Positions 29,319 to 42,096 of a stretch of DNA of 64,000 nt are shown piece by piece. The notes below the pieces were generated by a model. It made no database searches and was not told the DNA's origin. It was given only the letters and a program-made list of their open reading frames with translations. Where the stretch lies: the NCBI RefSeq assembly GCF_009362785.1, contig NZ_WHNQ01000007.1, forward strand, positions 186,001 to 250,000. The letters run 5' to 3'. The translations under genes and the position numbers were made by a program. Source of the stretch: Paraburkholderia atlantica (GTDB lineage: Bacteria; Pseudomonadota; Gammaproteobacteria; Burkholderiales; Burkholderiaceae). Position 1 is the stretch's first letter, and each line of letters opens with the position of its first letter.

Positions 29319-30776
29319 ATGGTAAAGGCGGCAGTGCTCGACCGGCTCTGGACGCGAATGAGCGAGCGCGGCGATTTCCCTATGCTGTCGCAATCGCTGC
29401 GCACCACCATGGCGGCAGTGACCAACGACGACCTCGACTTCACCGGCCTCGTGCAAGTGGTGCTGTCGGACTTCGCGCTCACGCAGAAGGTGCTGCGGCT
29501 CGCGAACTCGGCGATGTATATGGCGTTCGGCGGCAACATCACGACCGTGTCGCGCGCGCTGATGGTGCTCGGCATGGATGCGGTCGGTCACCTCGTAGTC
29601 GGTCTGAAGATCGTCGATCACTTTCATCAAAGCGCGCCGCGCCGCATCGACGCGAAACTCGAATTGAACCGCACGCTGCTGTCGGGCTGCGTCGCGCGCA
29701 AGCTGACCGAGCGCGGCGACCTGCGCGCCGGCGAGGAAGCGGTGGTCTGCACGCTGATGCGCCAGATCGGCAAGCTGCTGGTCGTGTTCTATCTCGACGC
29801 CGAGTGGGACCAGATTCGCCGCCATATCGACGGCGGTGCGCTCGAAGCCGATGCGTGCGTGCTCGTGCTCGGCGTCACTTTCGATGAAATCGGCGCCGAA
29901 GCCGCGGTGCGCTGGCGTCTGCCCGACACGATCCGCTCCGGCATGGGCGAGTTCGATCCCGAGGACGTGACACAACCGCGCCAGGTGCAGTGGCTGCGCG
30001 CGATCACCAACTACTCGACCGCGGTCGCCGACGTGCTCACGCAGCAGAACATGCCCGAGGGGGAACGCGAGGCACGCATCGGTGAGCTTGCGCACGAGTA
30101 CGGCAGCGTGCTGAACACCGACCCCGAGGTGCTGCTGCAGATGAGCGTCGCGCTCGCGCGCGAGGATGGCGGCGACAGCGTGATGCGCGAAATCGTCGAG
30201 CTGCGCGCCAATGCCGATGCGATCGCGCGCGAGGCGCTGACGCCCGAGGCGCGCATCGAGGTCGGCGTGCAGGATCTGCGCGGCCTGCCCGAAGGCAGCC
30301 CGCTCGCGCCGGCGCTCGCGATGGCCGCCGAGACCGTGCTCGCGGCGCTCGGCTTCGCGCGCACCGTGGTCTACGTCAAGCATAGCAACGGCACGTTCAG
30401 GGCGCGTATCGGCTTCGGGCCGAAGATCGACGCGGCGCTGCCGAAGCTCGCGTTCAACACCGCGTTCGAGCCCGACGTGTTTCATCTCGCGATCGCGAAC
30501 TCGGTGGGCATCTTCATCGAGAATGCGCGCGATCCGAAGATGGTCGCGCGGCTGCCGGAGTGGTTCCGACGCTCGTTCGACGACGCGCGCGCGTTCGTGC
30601 TGCTGCCGATCATCGACGAAACCGATCAGACCGTCGCGCTGCTGTACGGCGACTGGTCGCATACGCAGGAGGCACGCCGCATCTCGCAGAAGGAGATGGG
30701 CGTGCTCAACGAACTGGCAAAGGAGTTAGGACGTTTTTTCGGCCAGGGGCAGATGCGGGAAATGGAGACGATGTGA
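29319..30776 (+). CDS. HDOD-domain signalling protein
   Basis: A 485-residue protein. Residues about 15-215 form an HDOD domain (FTGLVQVVLSDFALTQKVLRLANS, VSRALMVLGMDAVGHLVVGLK), which is related to HD phosphohydrolases but lacks their catalytic residues. The C-terminal part (about 290-475) is GAF-like, with alternating strands ending in FVLLPIIDETDQTVALLYGDW. ATG 29319 has a GCGGGA ribosome site. HDOD proteins link stress or c-di-GMP signals to gene expression. It is probably co-transcribed with the GGDEF-EAL gene upstream. Confidence 0.88.
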   Translation: MVKAAVLDRLWTRMSERGDFPMLSQSLRTTMAAVTNDDLDFTGLVQVVLSDFALTQKVLRLANSAMYMAFGGNITTVSRALMVLGMDAVGHLVVGLKIVDHFHQSAPRRIDAKLELNRTLLSGCVARKLTERGDLRAGEEAVVCTLMRQIGKLLVVFYLDAEWDQIRRHIDGGALEADACVLVLGVTFDEIGAEAAVRWRLPDTIRSGMGEFDPEDVTQPRQVQWLRAITNYSTAVADVLTQQNMPEGEREARIGELAHEYGSVLNTDPEVLLQMSVALAREDGGDSVMREIVELRANADAIAREALTPEARIEVGVQDLRGLPEGSPLAPALAMAAETVLAALGFARTVVYVKHSNGTFRARIGFGPKIDAALPKLAFNTAFEPDVFHLAIANSVGIFIENARDPKMVARLPEWFRRSFDDARAFVLLPIIDETDQTVALLYGDWSHTQEARRISQKEMGVLNELAKELGRFFGQGQMREMETM

Positions 30777-30828
30777 AGACATGGCGTGATCGCTGATCAC
30801 TCCGCTTCACTTTGATCCTTTCCGTGTT

Positions 30829-30854
30829 TGCCCGAAAACGATTTTATCCGGGCA
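30829..30854. terminator. Possible bidirectional terminator between convergent genes
   Basis: TGCCCG and CGGGCA arms around a 14-base loop, between the HDOD gene and the EAL-HDOD gene, which converge here. The U-tract is poor on both strands, so this is uncertain. Confidence 0.3.
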
Positions 30855-30876
30855 CCGTGTGGGGCTTTTACCCCAC

Positions 30877-32253
30877 TCAATCCTCGATCCGCTCCAGCCC
30901 TTCCGCGCTGCGATCCGCGACGCCGGCCCATGCGCCGGCCGCGAGACCCATCTGCGCGACCTCTTCCAGCGTCAACGGCGCAAGACGCTCGGATAGCGTG
31001 GCGACGCGCTCCCATGCGCCGCCTTCGAGCGCCTCGACCGCGCTCAGCAGCAGACCCAGCCTGCCCTCGCGATGCAGGATCGCGGCCTGGATCGGCCGCG
31101 ACAACGTCAGGATGTTCAGCGTTTTTTCGAGCGAGCCGCCGAACACCGCATCGACGAACGAAAACACGCCGGTCAGGAAGGCCGCGTCGGCTTCGTCGCG
31201 GCCCGCCTCGGGCATGCGCTCGATCGCGAGCTCCATGAAGCGCGCGCGCGTCGCCGCAAGTTGCAGCAGCGGATCGTCTTCGAGCGCGACCTTGCGGCCG
31301 TCGGCGTAGAGCAGCAGCTGCGTCCAGCGCGCGATGCGGTCGGTGCCGGTCGCGTTGATCGCGTCGCGCAGCGTCGTCACCTTGTGACCGACCGCGAGGC
31401 CGCTCGAATTCGCGAGCTTCATCAAATGCATGACCAGCACCGGGTTCAGCTTCAGCTCGGCTTCGAGCTGCGCGACCGTCGGGTCGCCCGCGAGCAGTTG
31501 CAGCAGATTGAGCAGCGCGTGGCGCGGCGCGCTGACGCTGCGCGTCGACGCGCTTTGCGCCCGCGCGAAGTAATAGCCCTGGAAGCGGTCGAAGCCGAGC
31601 TCATGCACCGTTTCGAAGTCGGCCTGCGCATCGACACCCGATGCGAGCAGCAGCTTGCCCGCCGACTTCAGCACGCTCGCGAGCTTCGGCAGCAGCGCGC
31701 GCGGCGTATGCGGGACGTCGATCTTGACGACTTCGGCGTACGGCAGCAGCTTCGCGAAAGTCTCATTGGGCTGCGTGACGTCGTCGAGCGCGAAGCGGTA
31801 GCGGCGGCCATGCAGATACACGATACGCGCGATCAACTCGTCATCGACTTCGAGCGAGGTGGACAGCTCGAGCATGAAGCGCTCGGCGGGAAGTCGCAGG
31901 ATCGCGTCATCGAGCAGCAGCTCGCGGTTCACGTCGACGTAGGCCGGATGGCCGGTCAGCGCGCCGCGCACGTCGCTTTGCACGAGCCCGCGAACGATCG
32001 CGCGCGCAACGCGTTGCACCGGCGTGGGCGCGCGGCCCGGCGACGCGTCGGCGTCGGGATGAAGATCGGTATCGGTTGCTGGGGCGCTGAGGTCCGCGTC
32101 GGCGAGCGGCAGCTCGGGCGCACGCACCTTGATCTCGTAGCCGCACAGCATGCCGTCCCGATTCAGTATGGGCTGCCGCGCGTAGCTGGCGGTGAGCGAC
32201 GCGTCGTCGGTCGTGCCGCTGTCGCTCAGAGTCTCGATTGCGATGGTGGTCAT
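30877..32253 (-). CDS. Second EAL-HDOD signalling protein
   Basis: A 458-residue paralogue of the protein at 25754-27055. The EAL half is degenerate (ARQPILNRDGMLCGYEIKVRA, with EIK in place of EAL) and has an Asp/Ala/Pro-rich insert around residues 50-80. The HDOD half (ELKLNPVLVMHLMKLANSSGL, IARWTQLLLYADG) is well kept. GGGGGA precedes the ATG. The two paralogues flank the GGDEF-EAL and HDOD genes, so the cluster holds four c-di-GMP/HDOD proteins in about 6.5 kb. Confidence 0.9.
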   Translation of the reverse strand: MTTIAIETLSDSGTTDDASLTASYARQPILNRDGMLCGYEIKVRAPELPLADADLSAPATDTDLHPDADASPGRAPTPVQRVARAIVRGLVQSDVRGALTGHPAYVDVNRELLLDDAILRLPAERFMLELSTSLEVDDELIARIVYLHGRRYRFALDDVTQPNETFAKLLPYAEVVKIDVPHTPRALLPKLASVLKSAGKLLLASGVDAQADFETVHELGFDRFQGYYFARAQSASTRSVSAPRHALLNLLQLLAGDPTVAQLEAELKLNPVLVMHLMKLANSSGLAVGHKVTTLRDAINATGTDRIARWTQLLLYADGRKVALEDDPLLQLAATRARFMELAIERMPEAGRDEADAAFLTGVFSFVDAVFGGSLEKTLNILTLSRPIQAAILHREGRLGLLLSAVEALEGGAWERVATLSERLAPLTLEEVAQMGLAAGAWAGVADRSAEGLERIED

Positions 32254-32451
32254 TCCAGTCCCCCGCTCGGCGCCGCTGGCGCCTGGCCGCTATGTTCTGT
32301 TTTTCGCTGCACGTACGCGCGTTTCTATGACGTTGGAAGCTCGTCGACGCGCGGCAGCGTGCGTCGCAATTTTATCGCAGCGTCATTGGGCACGAACAGG
32401 CTTACAGGGCAATATCTCGAAATATTTGTTGAACGTTTGCGACACGCGCGC

Positions 32452-32484
32452 AAAAAGCAAAACGGCCGCATTAGCGGCCGTTTT
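32452..32484 (-). terminator. Intrinsic terminator of argT
   Basis: AAAACGGCCGC-ATTA-GCGGCCGTTTT (32459-32484), followed on the minus strand by GCTTTTT. A strong 11-bp stem 18 bases behind the argT stop codon. Confidence 0.85.
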
Positions 32485-32502
32485 GCACACTTCGATGCAT
32501 CG

Positions 32503-33297
32503 TTACTTCAGCACGACTTTCACGTCGAAGTATTTGGCGGCGAGGCGGTCGATCGTGCCATCCGCCTTCAGCTCCTTCAACACGCCGTTCAGCGCATCCT
32601 TGAGCGCCTTGTCGTTCTTGCGCACGCCATACCCGACACCCGCACCGAGCAGTTTGTCGTCGCTGACGGCTGGACCGGCGAACTCGAAGCCCGCGCCCTG
32701 CGGCTTCTTCAGAAAGCCCTTCGATGCCGCTTCGGCGTCCTGGAACGACGCATCGAGACGGCCCGACGCGAGGTCCGCGTAGATCTGGTCCTGGGTCTGA
32801 TACGGCACGACGTCGACGCCGGCCGGCGCCCAGCGTGCCTTCGCATAGGTTTCCTGGATCGTGCCCTGCAGCACGCCGACATGCTTGCCCTTCAGCGATG
32901 CGGGCGTGGGCTGCAGAGCGCTGCCCCTCTTCGCGATCATCTGATTCGGGATCGTGTAGATCGGATCGGTGAAGTCGATCGCCTGGCGACGCTGATCGGT
33001 GATCGTCATATCCGAGTTGATCGCGCTGAACTTGCGCGCTTCGAGCGCAGGGATCAGGCCGTCGAACGAATTCTCGACCCACACGCATTTGGCCTTCAGC
33101 TTCGCGCACACGGCATTGCCGACGTCGATATCGAAGCCCTGCAGCTCGCCGGCGGGCGACTTCGATTCGAACGGTGCATACGAAGCCTCGACGCCGAAGC
33201 GCACTTCCTTGATCTCAGCCGCCGACGCGGTGCCTGCGGTCAACGCAGCCGTCGCGATCAGCGGGAGCGCGGCCAGATTGGGCCAATTCTTCTTCAT
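32503..33297 (-). CDS. argT: Periplasmic lysine/arginine/ornithine-binding protein
   Basis: A 264-residue ABC transporter solute-binding protein of the HisJ/ArgT group. A signal peptide (1-26, ending TASA) is followed by FGVEASYAPFESKSPAGELQGFDIDVGNAVC and IPALEARKFSAINSDMTITDQRRQ, which hold the residues that bind the alpha-amino and carboxyl groups of a basic amino acid. It would feed the HisQMP permease encoded 11 kb upstream on the same strand. It lies directly behind the ast operon, 147 bases after astE, with its own terminator. In Pseudomonas aeruginosa the equivalent gene (aotJ) sits with the permease genes, so it is displaced here. Confidence 0.92.
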   Translation of the reverse strand: MKKNWPNLAALPLIATAALTAGTASAAEIKEVRFGVEASYAPFESKSPAGELQGFDIDVGNAVCAKLKAKCVWVENSFDGLIPALEARKFSAINSDMTITDQRRQAIDFTDPIYTIPNQMIAKRGSALQPTPASLKGKHVGVLQGTIQETYAKARWAPAGVDVVPYQTQDQIYADLASGRLDASFQDAEAASKGFLKKPQGAGFEFAGPAVSDDKLLGAGVGYGVRKNDKALKDALNGVLKELKADGTIDRLAAKYFDVKVVLK

Positions 33298-33444
33298 TTA
33301 CGGGTGTTCCTTTACGGTGTTGACAGAAACGGAGCCGATCCGGCGCGAACAGGCGGTGTACGCCTGCGGCGCTTCGGACTCGCGCGGCCGGCGGGACCGG
33401 TAGGTGCGACAGCCGCGAAGCGCGCGATTGTACACGGAACCTGT

Positions 33445-34527
33445 CTAGACAAGCTTGGGCAGCGTCTCGGCGGTGGTATCGACGACGAGCAGGCCGGCGC
33501 GCAGGCCGGGCTTGACCGCCGGGTTCGGAAACACGATGCGCTCTTCATCGCGCTGCACCCTGTATTGATAGTCGCCGTCGCGGGCGAGCAGGGTGCCATT
33601 TGCGAGCGGCGTGAAGTTCGGCACGTCGGGCGCGAGCAGCAGCTCGAATGCGTCGCTTTGCTTGGTCAGCTGATCGACGACGGTGAACACGCGCGGCAGC
33701 GTCGCCTGCGCGCCGGCTGGTGCGTTGGCTCGCGAACCCACACGCGTGCCGGCCAGCAGCGCGCGCACCGCGAGATCCGCGCCCTCGAAGCGCGTCAGGT
33801 CGTTCTGGCCGAACGGCCGCACCTTGCCGAGTTCGAGCGTGCACGCATCAGCGCCGCACGCTTGCGCGGTGAAGTGCGAATAGGTGTTGCCCTTCGTCGT
33901 GTGCAGCAGCACCGCGCTGATACGCGCGTCACCGAGCCATTCGAACATCGCGCGCGAAAGGGGCTTGCCGGTATGCGGCAACAGTGCGAAGCGCTCGAAT
34001 ACCGACGCGCGGATCGCCGTATGCATGTCGATATGCCAGCGCGCGCCGGGCGCGTCGGACGCGGCGGCGAAAAAGCGCGTGGCGGCCTGTTCGAGCGCGG
34101 CCGCGCGCGGCGCTTCATGACTGTGCGGCAGTTGCAGATGACGGCCGCTGAACAGCCGGTTCAGATCGTCGTCGCGATAGCGGCCGCCGTCGCGCATCGC
34201 ATCGATATTGCCGAGAATCACGAGCAGCCGGCACGCGAGCGCCGCGCGGCCGTGTGCGATATCGGCGACGATGCGCGACAGCAGTTCGATCGGCGCGGTC
34301 TCGTCGCCATGCACGCCGGCCGAGACGAGCACGCTGCGTACGTCCGCATGCTGCTCCGCGGGCTCGATGACGAGTACGCCGTCGCCCTGCCACGCCCAGC
34401 GCATACCGTTCGCGCACGTGCCTTGCGCTTGATGCGCGGCAGGCCGCGAACCCGCGAGCGTCCACGCGAGAAAATCGTCGAGCATCGCGCTCGGGGCTTG
34501 CATCGCGTAATCAGCGCTGGAAGTCAT
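33445..34527 (-). CDS. astE: Succinylglutamate desuccinylase (AstE)
   Basis: A 360-residue zinc hydrolase that performs the last step of the arginine succinyltransferase pathway: N-succinylglutamate to succinate and glutamate. The zinc ligands lie in [14 protein letters not shown] and, later, [18 protein letters not shown] is also family-typical. ATG 34527 overlaps the end of astB by 17 bases; a second in-frame ATG lies at 34503. It is the last gene of the aruCFGDBE operon. Confidence 0.95.
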   Translation of the reverse strand: MTSSADYAMQAPSAMLDDFLAWTLAGSRPAAHQAQGTCANGMRWAWQGDGVLVIEPAEQHADVRSVLVSAGVHGDETAPIELLSRIVADIAHGRAALACRLLVILGNIDAMRDGGRYRDDDLNRLFSGRHLQLPHSHEAPRAAALEQAATRFFAAASDAPGARWHIDMHTAIRASVFERFALLPHTGKPLSRAMFEWLGDARISAVLLHTTKGNTYSHFTAQACGADACTLELGKVRPFGQNDLTRFEGADLAVRALLAGTRVGSRANAPAGAQATLPRVFTVVDQLTKQSDAFELLLAPDVPNFTPLANGTLLARDGDYQYRVQRDEERIVFPNPAVKPGLRAGLLVVDTTAETLPKLV

Positions 34528-35854
34528 ACAGCGAGCCCAGAGCGAGGATTTGCGTCAGCTCATCGAGCGCGGTGCGCGATTCGACCAGCAGTTGCGGATC
34601 GCTGAGATCGGCCGGTGCGAGACGATCGCGATAGTGCTTTTCGATCCACGCATCGAGACGGCCGAACAGTGTGTCGTCGATCCACACGCCCGGCGCAACC
34701 GCCGCGCGCTCGGTGTCGTCGAGTACGACGCGCAGACGCAGACAGGCCGGGCCGCCACCGTTCTTCATGCTCTCGCGCAGATCGAACACGAGCACCTCGT
34801 CGATCGGACCGCTGTGCGCAGTCAGCTCATCCAGATACGCGGCGACGCGCGGATTTTCGCGGCACTCCTGCGGCACGACCAGCACCTGCTTGCCATCGGG
34901 CCGCGTCAGCAACTGGCTGTTGAACAGATACGACGTCACCGCATCGGCGACGCTGACCTGCGCGTCGGGCACCTCGATCACGTTGAAGCCCGCGTGAAGG
35001 CTCGCGAGCTTCGAGCGCAGCTCGTCGTACACCGCTTGCTGATCGACGAACGCGAGCTGATGGCAGAACAGCGTGTTGCGATTGCCGACCGCGATCACGT
35101 CGTTATGGAACACGCCCGCGTCGATCACTTCCGGGTTTTGCTGCGCATACACGGTCGCCGCTTCCTGCAAGCCATGACGATGCGCGACCGCGCGGCTCGC
35201 CTCGAACGTCTGACGCGCCGGATAGCGCTTGGGCTCCGGCCCGCGACGATACTCGCTGCGGCCATACACGAAGAATTCGACGCCGCGCGCCCGGTATTGC
35301 TCGCAAAAGCGCGTGTGATTCGCCGCACCCTCGTCGCCGAGCGCAGGCGTGCCGGGCAGCGCCTCGTGCACGACGAAACGGTCGGTGTCGCTGAACATCG
35401 CACGCAGCGTGCGGCGCGTCGATTCATGCTCGATCGCGCGATGCAGCTTGCTGCACAGGTTGGCCGGCGTGAAATGCACGCGGCCGTCGTGCGTATCCGC
35501 GGACGGACTCACCGTCGCCGCGTTCGCGGTCCACATCGCCGAGGCCGAGCTCGCCGCCGCGAGCAGTTCGGGCGCGTTCTTCGCGACGCGCGCGATCACC
35601 GAAGCGTCGTCGCCGGAAAAACCGAGCTCGCGCAACAGACGCATCGACGGACGCTCTTGCGGCGGCAGCACGCCCTGATGAAAGCCGAGGTCCGCCAACT
35701 GCTTCATCTTGCGCAGACCCTGGCGCGCGGCGGCCTTCGGATTCGCGACCGACTTCTCGTTGCTCTGCGACGCGACGTTGCCGAACGACAAGCCCGCGTA
35801 GTTGTGAGTCGGGCCGACCAGGCCGTCGAAATTGGCTTCAGTGGCTTGCAGCAT
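34511..35854 (-). CDS. astB: Succinylarginine dihydrolase (AstB)
   Basis: A 447-residue cytoplasmic enzyme of the guanidine-modifying superfamily that converts N-succinylarginine to N-succinylornithine, releasing ammonia and carbon dioxide. Family motifs include [18 protein letters not shown] at the start, [13 protein letters not shown], and [10 protein letters not shown] with its catalytic histidine; a cysteine near the C-terminus (GPACLRLRV) is the expected nucleophile region. It is the fifth gene in the aru operon, 9 bases behind astD and overlapping astE. Confidence 0.95.
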   Translation of the reverse strand: MLQATEANFDGLVGPTHNYAGLSFGNVASQSNEKSVANPKAAARQGLRKMKQLADLGFHQGVLPPQERPSMRLLRELGFSGDDASVIARVAKNAPELLAAASSASAMWTANAATVSPSADTHDGRVHFTPANLCSKLHRAIEHESTRRTLRAMFSDTDRFVVHEALPGTPALGDEGAANHTRFCEQYRARGVEFFVYGRSEYRRGPEPKRYPARQTFEASRAVAHRHGLQEAATVYAQQNPEVIDAGVFHNDVIAVGNRNTLFCHQLAFVDQQAVYDELRSKLASLHAGFNVIEVPDAQVSVADAVTSYLFNSQLLTRPDGKQVLVVPQECRENPRVAAYLDELTAHSGPIDEVLVFDLRESMKNGGGPACLRLRVVLDDTERAAVAPGVWIDDTLFGRLDAWIEKHYRDRLAPADLSDPQLLVESRTALDELTQILALGSLYDFQR

Positions 35855-35863
35855 CGTCGATCC

Positions 35864-38363
<2,500 letters not shown>

Positions 38364-38367
<4 letters not shown>

Positions 38368-39419
38368 TGCGCGTCTCCCGATTGTTCATCCTGCGGCTGA
38401 TGCAGCGGCACGCAGCGCACCGTATCGCCTTCCCGTACCCCGAGCGCGGCGAGCGCCGCCTGCGACAATGCGGCGCCCGACTCCTTGTCGGACGCGAGAT
38501 CGCCGAGCACGCAACGGAACTCGCCGTCGGCGCCGTTGTGCGCGATCAGGTACGTTGCACCGTGCGGCGCCGGGGCTTCGCGCACGACGCGCGTTTCGTT
38601 GTGCTTCACGCTGACGCTGCGATCCATCTGCGCGGTCAGCACCGGCCCCGCGTCGAAAATGTCGACGTAGCGATCGGTCTCGAAGCCTTCCTCGAGATGA
38701 ATCTCGTACGCGAGCAGCGCATTCGCGTCCGGCTCGCCGAGCACGCGCTGCGCCGCTTCGGGCAACAGCGGCACATACACGGGATAGGTCGGCATCACCT
38801 CGGCGATGAACGTGCGGCTGCGCCCCCCCGATTCGACTTCGATGTCGGCGAAATTGCGGCCGAAGAACTTGCGGCCCACCGCTTCCCAGAACGGCGACAT
38901 GCCGTTTTCGTCGGTGACGCCGAGCAGCAGCGAGAACACCTCGGGCGTGAAGCGCTTGCGATTCGCGGCGATGTACATCATCCGTGCGCGCGACATCAGC
39001 TGCGCGGCCGCGTCGCCGCGCAGCGACGGGTCGATGTAGTAGCCCGCGAGCCGGCTCTTGCCGGTCAGCTCGTGCGACATCGTCAGCGCGTGAATCTTGC
39101 GATTCACATGCAGCTCGCGCGAAGCATGAATCAGCGCATCGTTGCGAAACACGTAGAACGGGTCCGCGTAACCGGCCGCCGCGACGATGCTCGCGGTGCC
39201 CATCAACTTGCCGGTGTCCGAGTCTTCGAGCACGAACAGATAGAACTCCTCGCCCGGAAAGTCGACTTCCGCGCGAAACGAGTCTTCCGACAACGCGACG
39301 CGCGCTTCGAGCGCGCGCCGGTCGTGCGGCAGGGAATGCAGCACCGGTTGAGCGGTGCGCGCCATATGCTCGAGCGCATCGAGATCGGCAAGGCGGGCGG
39401 GACGTACGAAGTACATCAT
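38364..39419 (-). CDS. aruF: Arginine N-succinyltransferase, alpha subunit
   Basis: A 351-residue paralogue and partner of AruG. It has the same layout: FVRPARLADLDALEHMARTA, SHELTGKSRLAGYYIDPSLRG and IAEVMPTYPVYVPLLPEAAQ. CAGGAA precedes two adjacent ATG codons; either can start it. It is the second gene of the operon, 64 bases behind astC, and overlaps aruG by 4 bases, which favours equal synthesis of the two subunits. Confidence 0.94.
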
Positions 39420-39483
39420 CGTTCCTGTTGAATGTGACGCATGAATCGCCGCATCAGCGTGGGCGTGCGGAGCTGCCTGAACA

Positions 39484-40719
39484 TCAACGCGACGCCGCCT
39501 GCGCGTTCGCGCCGACGAGTTCGCCGAACGCCTTATCGAGACGCGCGAAGCCTTCGGCCATGTCGTCGAGCGGCATGATCAGCGACGGCACGAAGCGCAG
39601 CACGTCCGGGCCCGCCATCAGCATGATCACGCCGTGCTGGCCGGCCGCGGTGACGAAGTCCTTCGCGCGGCCCCGATACGCGTCGTTCAGTTCGGCGCCG
39701 ATCAGCAGGCCCTTGCCGCGCACTTCGGTGAAAAGCCCGAAGCGCTCGTTCAGTTTCGCGAGGTGGCCCTTCAGCACTTCGCTGCGCGAGCGCACGCCTT
39801 CGAGCAGCTTCGGGTCGCTGACGAGCTCGACCACTTTTTCCGCGATCGCCGAGCCGAGCGGATTGCCGCCGTAGGTCGTGCCGTGCACGCCGACCTTGAA
39901 GTGCGCGGCGAGCTCTTTGGTGGTCAGCATCGCGCCGATCGGGAAGCCGTTGCCGAGCGCCTTCGCGGTGGTCAGGATGTCGGGCGTCACGCCGGTGTCC
40001 TGGTACGCGTAGAAGTAGCCGCTGCGGCCCACGCCGGTTTGCACTTCGTCGAAAATCAGCACCGCGTCGTGCTGATCGCACGCTTCGCGCAGCGCCTTCA
40101 GAAACGCCGGATCGGCCGGGATCACGCCGCCCTCGCCCTGGATCGGCTCGACGATCACCGCGCAAGTCTGCGCGCCGATCGCCTTCTTCGCCGCTGCGAT
40201 GTCGTTGTACGGCAGATGCGTGATGCCGGCCGGCACCGGGCCGAAGCCTTCCGAATACTTCGGCTGGCCGCCGACGCTGACGGTAAACAGCGTGCGCCCG
40301 TGGAACGACTGCGTAAACGAAATGATTTCGTCTTTCTGCGCGCCGTGACGGTCGACCGCGACGCGGCGCGCGAGCTTCAGCGCGGCCTCGTTCGCTTCGG
40401 CGCCCGAGTTCGCGAAGAACGCGCGATCGGCGAACGTCAGGCTTTCGAGGCGCTTCGCAAGGCGCAGCACCGGCTCGTTCGTGTAGCCATTGCCGATGTG
40501 CCACAGCTTGCTGCCCTGCTCATGCAGCACCTTCAGCAGTTCCGGATGCGCATGACCGAGCGCGGTGACGGCGATGCCGCCGGCGAAGTCGATATAGTCG
40601 CGGCCTTGCGTGTCCCACACGCGCGAGCCGAGACCGCGATCCGGTACGAAGGCGGCGGGGGCAAACACCGGCACCATGACTTCGTCGAAGGTCTGGCGTG
40701 TCACAGTCAGGTCGTTCAT
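39484..40719 (-). CDS. astC: Succinylornithine/acetylornithine aminotransferase
   Basis: A 411-residue PLP-dependent class-III aminotransferase that converts N-succinylornithine to succinylglutamate semialdehyde; such enzymes also act on N-acetylornithine in synthesis. The PLP pocket shows [31 protein letters not shown] and the Schiff-base lysine in [20 protein letters not shown] precedes the ATG. As the first gene of the aru operon it lies behind a likely ArgR operator region. The operon context assigns it to arginine breakdown. Confidence 0.95.
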   Translation of the reverse strand: MNDLTVTRQTFDEVMVPVFAPAAFVPDRGLGSRVWDTQGRDYIDFAGGIAVTALGHAHPELLKVLHEQGSKLWHIGNGYTNEPVLRLAKRLESLTFADRAFFANSGAEANEAALKLARRVAVDRHGAQKDEIISFTQSFHGRTLFTVSVGGQPKYSEGFGPVPAGITHLPYNDIAAAKKAIGAQTCAVIVEPIQGEGGVIPADPAFLKALREACDQHDAVLIFDEVQTGVGRSGYFYAYQDTGVTPDILTTAKALGNGFPIGAMLTTKELAAHFKVGVHGTTYGGNPLGSAIAEKVVELVSDPKLLEGVRSRSEVLKGHLAKLNERFGLFTEVRGKGLLIGAELNDAYRGRAKDFVTAAGQHGVIMLMAGPDVLRFVPSLIMPLDDMAEGFARLDKAFGELVGANAQAASR

Positions 40720-41025
40720 GGCTAATCCTTTTACGGGTGACAGGTAATACAGCTAGTGTAGGAAACCGTGCGCGGCGCGTCTTGCGCATACGCGACGCTT
40801 TCTATGAGGTTCCGCGCGTCGTCCCGCCACGGCGGGTATTGCGGGTACTGTTCGTGCAGGCGTTTCGTTCGTACTTTGTGAGCGGTTCGTGTCGGGTTTG
40901 TGTCGCCCTGGTGTCGGGCTTCGGCGGTGCGGCCGCGCCGCCCGCGCCGGGCGTGCCCCTACTTCGCTTTCAGACGGCTTCCAGACCGCGTACGAGCCAT
41001 GCCTGATTGCGCGCGCCGCTGTGCA
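40720..41025. other. Promoter region of the aru (ast) operon
   Basis: 306 bases between argR and astC. No gene. It contains three TGTCG-type direct repeats (40890-40917), described separately as an ArgR operator, and must hold the operon promoter. Confidence 0.5.
40890..40917. promoter_or_regulatory. Likely ArgR operator: three TGTCGG/TGTCGC repeats
   Basis: TGTCGG (40890), TGTCGC (40901) and TGTCGG (40912), evenly spaced by 11 bases. Pseudomonas ArgR half-sites carry TGTCGC and are bound as direct repeats, so this matches the half-site well, though the downstream AA of that consensus is not seen. It lies about 170 bases before astC and next to the argR gene. Confidence 0.55.
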
Positions 41026-42069
41026 TCAATCGAGTTCGGGCCGCTCGATCAGCGCGGCCGGCCGCGGCTCGCTCGTGCCGCCGTGCGCGCCGGTCTGGCG
41101 GTCGATCCAGTTGCGGCGATCCTCGCGCGGCGTAACGCCGAAGCGCTCCCGATACGCATTCGAAAAATGCGCGGCCGACGAAAATCCGCACGCGAGGCTG
41201 ATCTGCACGACCGATTTGCTGGTGCGCTGCAATTGCGTGCGCGCCTTCGACAGCCGCAGCCCCAGATAGTATTTGGACGGCATCGAGCCGAGATACTGGC
41301 GAAACAGCCGTTCGAGCTGCCGCCGCGACACGCCGACCAAGCCGGCGATTTCGTCGGTGGTCAGCGGGTCCTCGATATTGGCTTCCATCAGCAGCAGCGC
41401 ATCGTTCAGGCGCGGATGACGCTCGCCCGGCGCGGTCACGAACGGAATGCGCTGACGCTCCTCGCCGGCGCGCAGCACGCCGACGCCGAGCGTATCGGCG
41501 ATGCGCTCCGCGAGTTCGGGCCCGTGCTCGCGGCCGATCATCGCGAGCATGAAGTCGACGGTCGCCTGACCGCCCGCGCAGGTCGCGCGATCGCGGTCGA
41601 TTTCGAAGATCTGCTGCGTGACGATCGAGCGTTCGAACTGTTCGGAGAACTGCTGATAGGTTTCCCAGTTCACGCTGACGCGATAGCCGGACAGCTGCCC
41701 CGCCATCGCGAGCCACCACACGCCGTGATGAATGCCGGTGACGAGCGGCGTGCGCTGGCCGACGCGCGCGAGGCTCGCGAGAAACAACCGGTAGTCGGCG
41801 AACTGCTGGAACCGCTCGCTGACGACGATCAGCCAGTCGCACGCGATCGCGTCGCCGAACGCGGCATCGGCCGGCCATTGCGCGCCGCCCGACAGCGGCA
41901 CCGCGCGGCCGTCCCACGAACAGACCTGCACGCGATACAGCGCTCGGCCGTCGATTTCATTGGCGAGATTGAGCGCGTCGACGATCGGTCCGACGCCCGA
42001 CATCGACACGGGCGGCAATGCGACGACCGCGACCTGAGTCGTGCGAGCCGGGCTGGACGTGCGGGCCAT
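41026..42069 (-). CDS. argR: AraC/GlxA-type transcriptional regulator ArgR
   Basis: A 347-residue regulator. The N-terminal domain (about 10-190) is GATase1/DJ-1-like (VAVVALPPVSMSGVGPIVDAL, GIHHGVWWLA). The C-terminal AraC-type DNA-binding domain has two helix-turn-helix units: TTDEIAGLVGVSRRQLERLFRQYL and VVQISLACGFSSAAHFSNAYRERFG. Its position between the arginine permease genes and the aru operon matches Pseudomonas ArgR, which senses arginine and activates aru and aot genes; it is unrelated to the E. coli ArgR repressor. Confidence 0.9.
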   Translation of the reverse strand: MARTSSPARTTQVAVVALPPVSMSGVGPIVDALNLANEIDGRALYRVQVCSWDGRAVPLSGGAQWPADAAFGDAIACDWLIVVSERFQQFADYRLFLASLARVGQRTPLVTGIHHGVWWLAMAGQLSGYRVSVNWETYQQFSEQFERSIVTQQIFEIDRDRATCAGGQATVDFMLAMIGREHGPELAERIADTLGVGVLRAGEERQRIPFVTAPGERHPRLNDALLLMEANIEDPLTTDEIAGLVGVSRRQLERLFRQYLGSMPSKYYLGLRLSKARTQLQRTSKSVVQISLACGFSSAAHFSNAYRERFGVTPREDRRNWIDRQTGAHGGTSEPRPAALIERPELD

Positions 42070-42096
42070 CGGGTGTCCGTGACAGCGAGCCGCGCG

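Noticed and set aside
31072..34605. An 1177-codon plus-strand open frame
   Set aside because: It runs antisense to an EAL-HDOD gene, argT and astE, and is Arg/Gln-rich low-information sequence.
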